Positions 1-5,851 of a stretch of DNA of 7,254 bases are shown here, one piece after another. Each line of letters starts with the position of its first letter. Position 1 is the stretch's first letter. The notes under the pieces are model-generated. The model was not told the DNA's origin. It saw only the letters and a program-made list of their open reading frames with translations, and did no database searches. Source of the DNA: Gracilibacteraceae bacterium (lineage in GTDB: Bacteria; Bacillota; Desulfitobacteriia; Desulfitobacteriales; Syntrophobotulaceae). The stretch is from contig JAISEW010000259.1 of NCBI GenBank assembly GCA_031263945.1, forward strand, positions 1 through 7,254, in the 5' to 3' direction. The position numbers and the translations under genes were made by a program.

Positions 1-2546
1 TGAGAGTTTTCGAGTTCGGCGCTCCGATCATACCCGCTCATCCCTGTTCCGATCTTTATTTTCTGACGGCGGAAAAACCCGATTTTTCCATCGGCGAAAA
101 ACTGAACATCTCCTTGCAAAACCAGGCGCGCTCCTTACCGCGGGGCGGCAGACTTTTTTACGCGGTCACGCGGGATGAAGCGGTGATCACTGATGTGACG
201 GCCGAGACGGCATTTGACGTATATTGCTCCGAGGCGCTTTTGCCGGATTTCAACGTCTGCGCCGCCTATTTTGACGGAAAACATGTTTTTCCCTTGCACC
301 CTCTCGCTTTTAACTATGATCCGGCTGAACGGGAGCTGCGCGTGGAGATCCTGCCGGAGAAAGAAAATTACGAGCCGGGCGCTGCGCTGACCGCGGAGAT
401 CCGGATCACGGACGCGCTGGGCCAGCCGCGGCAGGCTTCTTTTGTGCTTAGCGCGGCGGACGAAGCGGCTTTTGCCGCTCTGGAACAAAAAACAGACGCG
501 GCGGCGGCGTTTTACCGCCCTGTTTACGGGGAGACCGCCGGCCAATTCGCTTCTTATACGCCGCACAGTTTCACTGACGCCGCCGTGAACGCCGGCAGTC
601 AAACCCAAACCCAGATCCAAGCGCCAGACGAAGACCGCCGGGAAGATTTTCGCGCCGCGGCGGCCTTCCTGTCCGGACGAACAGACGGGAGCGGACGGGC
701 GCGCGTCACTTGCCCGCTGCCGGATGATATCACGACCTGGCGCCTGACGGCGGTCGCCTTTACGGAAGACGGTCACGCGGGAGACGCGCGCATAACGGTC
801 GCCGCAGCGCCGGCTCTTTTTCTCCGGCCCGCCCTGAGCAGCCGTTATACGGTCCAAGGCGATATCGCCCTCGCCTTGCGCGCGGACGGGATCCCGCCCG
901 AGACCGCGGTCAGCTACAGCGTGCGGGCGGAGGGCGAGGCCGGCGAGGCGGCGGAGCGGACTGTCAGCGGCGAGGCGGGAGCATACGCTGTTTGCGATTT
1001 TGGCAAACTGCCCGCCGGCGCGTATAAATTTTATATCACCGCCGCCGCCGGCGAGTGGCGGGATGAAGCCGTTTATCCGTTCAGTGTCACGACCGGTCTC
1101 CCGGACACGCCGCTGCTGACGGAAAGCGACGTGCCCGGTTTGCAAAAAATGGAATTTTCTGACTATCCGGTCGATCTGTTTTTTTATGACCGGAGCTACG
1201 CGCTTTACGCGAAGGCTCTGGCCAAACTAACGGGGGCGGCGGGCGCGCGGGCGGACGAACTCATGGCTGAGGAATTCATTCGGGTCTCGTTCCCCGGGAC
1301 GTCCGCCGGCGCGCAGGCCCGCGAGGGTCTATTGCCCGCGGAGACGGAGCCCGCGCCGGCAGGCGCCCCGGTCCTTCGGCCGGAGTCCGGGCGCCTGCCG
1401 GCTGAGTATGTCGATACCGGAGGCGGGCTCCGTCTCCTGCCTTACAGCGGGCCCGACAGCCTTTTGACCGCCAGGGCTGTCGCCGCCGCCCCCGGATGCC
1501 TGGACCCGGGGCGAACCAGGGACTATTTTTACGGGATATTACACAGGGGCGACGCCGCCCCGGAAGAAACAGCCGCCGCGTATCTGGGGCTGTCCGCTCT
1601 CGGGGCGCCGGTGCTGACGGATATTCGCCTGACGCTGCCCAACGAGCGCGCCGAATTTACCCTCCGGGACTGCCTGCGTCTGGCCGCCGGGCTCGCTCTG
1701 CTCGGCGACGGCGCGGGCGCGGCGGCCTGGTATGAAGAGTTTATTTCTCCCCTGACCGTCTCCGCGGGCGGCGCGCTGCGCGTCGACGCGGGCGAGGGAG
1801 AAGCGGCTTCTTATGCCCTGACGGCGGAATCCGCCCTGCTGGCGCGGCTGATCGGGCACAGTCACGCGGACGCTCTGCTGACTTATGTGCTGGAACAAAG
1901 CGCCGGCGACTATTCCCCGCTGTTGGATATCATAGCCGTCCTGCGTTTTATGCCGGCGCCGGCCGGCGGCGGATCTTCTCTTCGTTATAAACTGGATGGG
2001 AAAGATATCCAGGTCGATTTAAGCGATATACCGGCTTACCGCCTCCGGCTGGGACAAAGTCAATTCGCGGCGGCGGACTTCCGCGCCGAAGGCGCCGCCG
2101 GCGTCGCCGCGCTTTACCCCGGCGCCGAAGGCAGGTTTTCCTCTGATGACTCCGGCAAGATAACCATAGCCAAAAGCTACGCGCCGTATGGCGGCCTCGT
2201 GCGGGTGACCGTCGACGTGCGTCTGCAAAACAACGCGCCCCTCGCCCTCTATACGCTCACGGACACCCTCCCCGCCGGCCTGCGTTTCGTTGGCGCCGAA
2301 GCCGAAGAAGGGGATAATTGGTATTTGAGCGAAGAAGACGGGGAGCGCGTGACTTTTGTCCTGGACCGCGTTCGCGAAAACAGCGGCGCTCAAGTGGATA
2401 TTCTGGCGGATTTTCAAGTGACATATCTGGCTCGCGCCGCTTTGACCGGAGAATTTCTCGCCGGCGGCGCTGTGGCGCGCCACGCGGGCAGCGGGCTTTG
2501 GGCGGCGACTCCTCCCAGCCTTCAGACGTTCCAGCTGGCCAGATAA
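1..2546 (+). CDS. Alpha-2-macroglobulin-like protein, C-terminal part (5' end outside window)
   Basis: The frame is open from base 3 to a TAA at 2544-2546, giving 847 visible residues; the true start is upstream. Bacterial alpha-2-macroglobulins are large secreted or lipid-anchored proteins thought to trap proteases. Visible order: a bait-region-type domain at about residues 18-160 (YFLTAEKP, then the strand KENYEPGAALTAEIRITD and the VVDEA-like SAADEAAF); a hydrophilic Thr/Gln-rich segment around 195-210; the A2M core at about 213-295 with the signature PDDITTWRL at 240-248; an all-alpha region resembling the thioester domain at about 385-650, including GGGLRLLP; and a C-terminal beta domain at about 720-847 (DTLPAGLRF, then VTYLARAALTGEF). 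No CxEQ thioester motif is present where one is expected, just after residue 380, as in thioester-less bacterial homologues such as E. coli YfaS. The 3' end overlaps the convergent ahcY by 25 bp. Family assignment is firm; the protease-trapping role is inferred. Confidence 0.88.
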   Translation, partial: RVFEFGAPIIPAHPCSDLYFLTAEKPDFSIGEKLNISLQNQARSLPRGGRLFYAVTRDEAVITDVTAETAFDVYCSEALLPDFNVCAAYFDGKHVFPLHPLAFNYDPAERELRVEILPEKENYEPGAALTAEIRITDALGQPRQASFVLSAADEAAFAALEQKTDAAAAFYRPVYGETAGQFASYTPHSFTDAAVNAGSQTQTQIQAPDEDRREDFRAAAAFLSGRTDGSGRARVTCPLPDDITTWRLTAVAFTEDGHAGDARITVAAAPALFLRPALSSRYTVQGDIALALRADGIPPETAVSYSVRAEGEAGEAAERTVSGEAGAYAVCDFGKLPAGAYKFYITAAAGEWRDEAVYPFSVTTGLPDTPLLTESDVPGLQKMEFSDYPVDLFFYDRSYALYAKALAKLTGAAGARADELMAEEFIRVSFPGTSAGAQAREGLLPAETEPAPAGAPVLRPESGRLPAEYVDTGGGLRLLPYSGPDSLLTARAVAAAPGCLDPGRTRDYFYGILHRGDAAPEETAAAYLGLSALGAPVLTDIRLTLPNERAEFTLRDCLRLAAGLALLGDGAGAAAWYEEFISPLTVSAGGALRVDAGEGEAASYALTAESALLARLIGHSHADALLTYVLEQSAGDYSPLLDIIAVLRFMPAPAGGGSSLRYKLDGKDIQVDLSDIPAYRLRLGQSQFAAADFRAEGAAGVAALYPGAEGRFSSDDSGKITIAKSYAPYGGLVRVTVDVRLQNNAPLALYTLTDTLPAGLRFVGAEAEEGDNWYLSEEDGERVTFVLDRVRENSGAQVDILADFQVTYLARAALTGEFLAGGAVARHAGSGLWAATPPSLQTFQLAR
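1340..1437 (+). repeat. Nested inverted repeat, three-way-junction-like, inside the macroglobulin gene
   Basis: The continuous 29-nt segment 1340-1368 is exactly complementary to two separate downstream blocks. Its first 15 nt (1340-1354, GGAGACGGAGCCCGC) pair with 1423-1437, and its last 14 nt (1355-1368, GCCGGCAGGCGCCC) pair with 1389-1402. The loop of the inner stem is 1369-1388 (20 nt). The bulge between the right arms, 1403-1422 (20 nt), can itself form a small hairpin, GTAT-GTCG-ATAC at 1406-1417. The result is a three-way junction with 15-, 14- and 4-bp stems and no mismatches. It lies in frame in the coding sequence (residues about 446-478), where the protein is Pro/Ala/Gly-rich and aligns poorly with the family. 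No U-tract follows, so it is not a standard terminator. The structure is seen directly; its meaning is unknown. Confidence 0.85.
2522..2546. other. 25-bp convergent 3' overlap of the macroglobulin gene and ahcY
   Basis: The TAA of the + strand gene (2544-2546) lies within the last codons of ahcY, and the ahcY stop (TGA, complement of 2522-2524) lies within the last codons of the + strand gene. No hairpin followed by a T-tract was found on either strand within about 60 bp past either stop. Confidence 0.9.
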
Positions 2547-3784
2547 CTTATCTGTTCCGGGGTCAGGACGTCTATCTCCAGCCCCAGCGCCCGCAGGCGC
2601 ATAGCCGATACGCGGTCGTCCAGATCTTTGGGCACGGGGTAGACTTCCCCGCTTAAATCCGCGGCGTGATCCACCAAGTATCGCAGCGCCAGAGCCTGCA
2701 AGGCAAAAGACATGTCCATCACCTCGGCCGGATGCCCGTCTCCGGCGGCCAGATTGACCAGACGCCCTTCGGCCAGCAAAAACAGCCGGCGGCCGTCCGG
2801 GAGAGCAAATTCTTCTATGCCGGGTTTGATAGGGCGGCGGCCGGTCGCGAGGGCCGCGAGGGCCGTTTTGTCCACCTCCACGTCAAAATGGCCGGCGTTA
2901 GCCAAAAGGGCGCCGTTTTTCATCAGCGGAAAATGCTCCGCGCCGACGACGTTTTTGTTGCCGGTCACGGTGATAAAAACGTCGGCCAAAGGCGCCGCCT
3001 GCCGCATCGGCATGACCTCAAAGCCGTCCATCCAGGCTTCATTCGCTTTCACCGGATCCACCTCGCACACGGCGACGCGGGCGCCCAGGCCTTTGGCCCT
3101 AAGCGCCACTCCTTTGCCGCACCAGCCGTAACCGACCACGCAAACGGTCTTGCCCGCCACGACCAAATTCGTCGTCCGCATGACGCCGTCCCAGACAGAC
3201 TGACCCGTTCCATAACGGTTGTCGAAAAGGAACTTGCTCCGCGCGTCGTTGACGGCGATCATCGGAAAACGCAGCGCTTTTTCCGCGGCCATGCGCCGCA
3301 GACGCAAAATACCGGTCGTGGTCTCTTCCGCGCCGCCTTTCACGCCCGGCAGCAGATCCCGTCTCCCGGTGTGAAGCAGATGCACGAGGTCGCCGCCGTC
3401 GTCAATCACATAATCCGGCCTGATGCTCAGCGCTTCTTCAAGATGGCGGTCATATTCCGCGGGCGTCGCCCCGTGCCAGGCGTGTACTTCCACGCCGCCG
3501 CGCGTCAGAGCCGCCGCCACGTCGTCCTGGGTGGAAAGCGGGTTGCTGCCGCAGATCGCCGCTTGAGCACCGCCTTCGGCCAGTATTTGGGCAAACCAGG
3601 CCGTTTTCGCTTCCAAATGCAGGCACACTGTGATCCTCAGACCGGCAAAAGGCTTTTCCGCCAGAAAATTTTCCCGAATAGCGGCGAGTACCGGCATATG
3701 GCCTTTGACCCAGTCGATCTTGTCCTGACCGCTCGCTGCCAAAGAAATGTCTTTGATAGTGGATACGGCTTCTTTTGATTCCAT
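2522..3784 (-). CDS. ahcY: Adenosylhomocysteinase (S-adenosyl-L-homocysteine hydrolase), short type
   Basis: Cytosolic NAD-dependent enzyme that reversibly splits S-adenosylhomocysteine into adenosine and homocysteine, relieving product inhibition of methyltransferases. The 420 residues carry the family motifs in order: CLHLEAKTA (54-62), GSNPLSTQDDVAAAL (79-93), DDGGDLV (128-134), EETTTGILRL (153-162), KFLFDNRYGTGQS (184-196, with the Lys and Asp-Asn pair), a Rossmann loop GYGWCGKG (218-225), TGNKNVV (274-280), NAGHFDVE (296-303), and GDGHPAEVMDMSFALQ (348-363). It lacks the roughly 40-residue insertion of long bacterial forms and ends at YLASWNV without the Lys/Tyr tail that reaches into the NAD site of the partner subunit, so it resembles Thermotoga/archaeal short enzymes. 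The ATG start is preceded by two purine-rich tracts. It is the last gene of the - strand operon, 23 bp after rdgB, and its 3' end overlaps the macroglobulin gene. Some short-type relatives prefer S-inosylhomocysteine, so the substrate is not certain. Confidence 0.97.
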   Translation of the reverse strand: MESKEAVSTIKDISLAASGQDKIDWVKGHMPVLAAIRENFLAEKPFAGLRITVCLHLEAKTAWFAQILAEGGAQAAICGSNPLSTQDDVAAALTRGGVEVHAWHGATPAEYDRHLEEALSIRPDYVIDDGGDLVHLLHTGRRDLLPGVKGGAEETTTGILRLRRMAAEKALRFPMIAVNDARSKFLFDNRYGTGQSVWDGVMRTTNLVVAGKTVCVVGYGWCGKGVALRAKGLGARVAVCEVDPVKANEAWMDGFEVMPMRQAAPLADVFITVTGNKNVVGAEHFPLMKNGALLANAGHFDVEVDKTALAALATGRRPIKPGIEEFALPDGRRLFLLAEGRLVNLAAGDGHPAEVMDMSFALQALALRYLVDHAADLSGEVYPVPKDLDDRVSAMRLRALGLEIDVLTPEQISYLASWNV

Positions 3785-3789
3785 ATTTA

Positions 3790-3804
3790 TCCTTTTTCTC
3801 CTTT
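3790..3804 (-). promoter_or_regulatory. Double ribosome binding site of ahcY
   Basis: On the - strand the rdgB-ahcY gap carries AAAGGAG (3804-3798), 13 nt from the ATG, and a second tract AAAAAGGA (3797-3790), 5 nt from it. The nearer one probably drives initiation at 3784. No promoter or terminator fits into the 23-bp gap, which supports co-transcription with rdgB. Confidence 0.7.
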
Positions 3805-3807
3805 ATT

Positions 3808-4401
3808 TTACATATCCTTTATGACCCGGAGCGCCTGCCGCAGAGCCTTGCCGCGGTGGCTGCACCTGTTTTTTTCCGCCGGGGACAGTTCCGCCATCAT
3901 CATGCCCGCTTCCGGCAGCCAAAAAAGGGGGTCATAGCCGAAACCGCCCGCTCCGCGCGGCTCCGCGGCGATCAATCCTTCCGCGACGCCCTCGACCAAA
4001 CGCTCCGCGCCGGCCGGGGTCACAACGGCCATCACACAGCGAAACCGCGCCGTGCGCTCCGCCGCGGGCGTCTCCCGCAAGGCCTCCAGCAATTTAGCGT
4101 TATTGCTCCGATCGCAATGGTTTTCGCCGGCAAAACGAGCGGAACGCACGCCGGGAGCGCCGGCCAGCGCGTCGACCTCCAGGCCGGAATCATCGGCCAG
4201 AGTGATGAGGCCGGTGGCGCGGCAGGCGGCCCGGGCTTTCAATAAAGCGTTGGCCGCGAAAGTCTCGCCTGTTTCCTCGACTTCCGCCAACGCGGGAAAA
4301 TCAGCCAGCGATAAAACTTCGAACCCCTCCGGCCCGGCCAAATCAGCTATTTCCCGCAGTTTACCGCTGTTGCGCGTCGCCAGCAAAAACAGATCAGGCA
4401 T
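3808..4401 (-). CDS. rdgB: dITP/XTP pyrophosphatase (RdgB/HAM1 family)
   Basis: Cytosolic house-cleaning enzyme that hydrolyses non-canonical purine triphosphates (ITP, dITP, XTP) to monophosphate and pyrophosphate, keeping hypoxanthine and xanthine out of DNA and RNA. At 197 residues it has the usual family length. All signature blocks are visible: ATRNSGKLREI (8-18, triphosphate-binding start), EETGETFAANALLKA (42-56), the metal and base site LADDSGLEVDAL (68-79), GVRSARFAG (84-92), SNNAKLL (99-105), PRGAGGFGYDPLF (148-160), AELSPAEKN (170-178) and SHRGKAL (181-187). The segment before AELS reads GMMM rather than the common GKTM, a mild variation. The ATG at 4401 overlaps the 3' end of rph by 8 bp and has only a weak AGGG upstream, so translation is probably coupled to rph. 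The rph-rdgB order is common in Firmicutes. Confidence 0.97.
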   Translation of the reverse strand: MPDLFLLATRNSGKLREIADLAGPEGFEVLSLADFPALAEVEETGETFAANALLKARAACRATGLITLADDSGLEVDALAGAPGVRSARFAGENHCDRSNNAKLLEALRETPAAERTARFRCVMAVVTPAGAERLVEGVAEGLIAAEPRGAGGFGYDPLFWLPEAGMMMAELSPAEKNRCSHRGKALRQALRVIKDM

Positions 4402-5131
4402 CGCCCTGCCCGCCCGGGCCGGTCAACGCCCCTTGCTGCACCGTCATCAGCCGGCGCGTTCCCCCCTCGGCCAGCAGCAGAAAATGCGCCAGCGTTTCCC
4501 GGTCAAACGGCTGTTCTTCCGCCGTCCCTTGGATCTCAACGAATTTGCCGGTGTCGGTCATCACCACGTTCATATCCACCTCGGCGCGGGAATCTTCGCC
4601 ATAATCCAAATCCAGCAAGGCTTCCCCGTCCACCAAGCCGACCGAAACAGCCGCCACGCTGCCAATCAGCGGATTGCCCCGCAGCAAACGCCGGTTCAAC
4701 AAGCTTTGCACCGCCTGATATAAAGCGACGTAGGCGCCCGTCACCGACGCGGTCCGCGTTCCCCCGTCCGCTTGCAGGACGTCGCAATCAATCCAGACCG
4801 TCCGCTCGCCTAATTTGCTCGTATCCACCACCGCCCGCAGAGCCCGGCCAATCAGCCGCTGGATCTCCATCGTCCGCCCCGACTGGCGGCCCCGGCTTGC
4901 CTCCCGCTGAGCGCGCGGCTGAGTCGAGCCGGGCAGCATGGAATATTCAGCCGTCACCCAACCCTTGCCCGCGCCTTTCAAAAAAGGCGGCACTCTATCT
5001 TCGATCGAAGCTGTGCAGAGTACCGCCGTTTTTCCCATTCTGATCAGCACGGAACCCGGCGCTTGCGTGTAGCCGCACACCATGCTGACGGGACGCAGTT
5101 CATCCTCGGTTCGGCCATCCGCTCTTATCAT
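4394..5131 (-). CDS. rph: Ribonuclease PH
   Basis: Phosphate-dependent 3'-5' exoribonuclease that trims tRNA 3' ends; it works as a hexameric ring in the cytosol. The frame is open further upstream, but family proteins begin M-x-R-x-DGR-x-x-DELRP, which fixes the start at the ATG at 5131-5129 (MIRADGRTEDELRP) and gives 245 residues. That ATG overlaps the stop of the preceding membrane-protein gene as ATGA, and AAAGGA lies 12 nt upstream. Visible motifs: GKTAVLCTAS (34-43), GWVTAEYSMLPGST (57-70), the Arg-rich RNA-binding stretch 73-86, MEIQRLIGRALRAVVD (88-103), the phosphate-binding GGTRTA (123-128), LDLDYGEDSRAEVDMNVV (173-190) with the catalytic/metal acidic residues, and EIQGTAEEQPF (199-209). 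It appears intact and functional. A terminator-shaped hairpin lies within its early coding region. Confidence 0.97.
   Translation of the reverse strand: MIRADGRTEDELRPVSMVCGYTQAPGSVLIRMGKTAVLCTASIEDRVPPFLKGAGKGWVTAEYSMLPGSTQPRAQREASRGRQSGRTMEIQRLIGRALRAVVDTSKLGERTVWIDCDVLQADGGTRTASVTGAYVALYQAVQSLLNRRLLRGNPLIGSVAAVSVGLVDGEALLDLDYGEDSRAEVDMNVVMTDTGKFVEIQGTAEEQPFDRETLAHFLLLAEGGTRRLMTVQQGALTGPGGQGDA
4980..5033 (-). other. Terminator-shaped hairpin within rph
   Basis: Read on the rph coding strand, the order is A5, C, an 11-nt arm GGCGGTACTCT (5027-5017), a 20-nt loop, the second arm AGAGTGCCGCC (4996-4986), then T6 (4985-4980). The arms pair over all 11 positions with a single G-U wobble, and the loop holds a perfect 12-nt palindrome, CTTCGATCGAAG (4999-5010). 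Flanking A and U tracts can extend the stem. On the opposite strand the wobble becomes a C-A mismatch, so the rph strand is favoured. It has the shape of an intrinsic terminator, but it lies in translated sequence coding for conserved RNase PH residues (from GKTAV to VPPFL), so it may be incidental or act only when translation fails. Confidence 0.45.
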
Positions 5132-5838
5132 TTTACCAATCCGTCCTTTCTGAAAAACAGGGCGACCCCGCCGGCCAACACTCCCGCTCCGCCGGCGCAA
5201 ATCGTCCATAACCGCAATATCTCCTCCACCAAATCGAAAAAAAATCCTTCCGGAAACATGACTATCATCCTGTCCGTCTCCGGATCCAGCAGCCAGAGAT
5301 CATTCGTGAAAAACACCCCGTGAAAATTCGTCCAAAATGCCGTAAAATCACGCGTGATCACCGCCACCATTACTAAAAAAAACCCGGCCGCCGCGGCCAG
5401 CGCCTTGAGATAGCCCCGGCCCCAGGCGGCGGCTCCCCGGCGCCAGCCGCGCCGCCAAACCAACAGTCCCGCGCCCAGCAGGCACAGCGCCGCGCCGGCG
5501 GCGCCGGCCCGGAGCATATGTCCGTACAACAGCCGCACATCGACCATATGCGTTTTTTCTTTTTCATTAAACATCTCTTGCGCTCGCCCGGCGATCACCG
5601 CCTGTATGTTCATGTCCGGCGCCTCGCCTCGCAGATAGGACAAGAGTTCCGCCGTCGCCGCCAGAAGATCCGGGCCGCTCATGCCCAGGGCGGCCGCGTT
5701 CCCGTATTTGCCATACTCGGCCGCGTAAAAATCCATATCCGCGGCTTTATAAGCGACGGCACCGACGAGCAGAGCGCCTATCAGCGCTATCCCCGAGACA
5801 AAGCCGGTCAGGCGCGTCAGTCCCCGATCCGCCGCCAA
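5128..5838 (-). CDS. lit: DUF1461/TIGR01906 membrane protein, probable lipoprotein intramolecular transacylase (Lit)
   Basis: Predicted polytopic membrane protein of about 236 residues. Lit enzymes move an acyl chain within the diacylglyceryl-cysteine of lipoproteins to make the lyso form. Hydrophobic segments lie at about 8-30, 108-128, 143-162 and 207-229. The family hallmarks are present: EKEKTHMVDVRLLYGHM (92-108), and the stretch 164-200 containing FTAFWTNFHGVFFTNDLWLL and MFPEGFF. His97 (THMVDV) and His173 (NFHGVFF) match in context and spacing the two extracytoplasmic histidines reported as essential in Bacillus cereus Lit. The start chosen is the TTG at 5838-5836, just before the first membrane segment, with AGAAGGA 3 nt upstream and a 13-bp gap after the SGNH gene. 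Alternatives are GTG at 5862 and ATG at 5889, which overlap that gene. Its TGA overlaps the rph ATG. Family assignment is strong; the biochemical activity is inferred. Confidence 0.8.
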   Translation of the reverse strand: MAADRGLTRLTGFVSGIALIGALLVGAVAYKAADMDFYAAEYGKYGNAAALGMSGPDLLAATAELLSYLRGEAPDMNIQAVIAGRAQEMFNEKEKTHMVDVRLLYGHMLRAGAAGAALCLLGAGLLVWRRGWRRGAAAWGRGYLKALAAAAGFFLVMVAVITRDFTAFWTNFHGVFFTNDLWLLDPETDRMIVMFPEGFFFDLVEEILRLWTICAGGAGVLAGGVALFFRKDGLVK

Positions 5839-5851
5839 TATTCCTTCTCGC

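Noticed and set aside
71..89. Hairpin GGAAAAA-cccga-TTTTTCC
   Set aside because: Only 7 bp, mostly A-T, and inside a well-aligned coding region; it may well be chance.
135..1145. 336-codon open frame on the - strand opposite the macroglobulin gene
   Set aside because: Arg-rich, low-complexity translation with no motif. The + strand frame is supported by the A2M signature.
2472..2483. Perfect 12-bp palindrome GTGGCGCGCCAC near the end of the macroglobulin gene, considered as a terminator for ahcY
   Set aside because: It has no loop and no T-tract on either strand. Short GC palindromes are common in this composition.
2847..2864. Tandem 9-bp repeat GCGAGGGCC within ahcY
   Set aside because: Two copies only, explained by the repeated Ala-Leu codons of the sequence ALAALA.
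2666..3778. Long open frame (370 codons) on the + strand opposite ahcY
   Set aside because: It is antisense to a gene with clear family motifs, has no ribosome site, and its protein shows no recognisable domain. Long antisense frames are expected in GC-rich DNA.
5132..5209. Longer start of rph at 5209
   Set aside because: The extra 26 residues precede the universally conserved MxRxDGR start of RNase PH and are the out-of-frame end of the Lit-like gene.
5400..5510. GC-rich hairpin-forming stretch in the Lit-like gene
   Set aside because: The stem needs bulges, no T-tract follows, and the Arg/Ala/Gly codon composition explains it.
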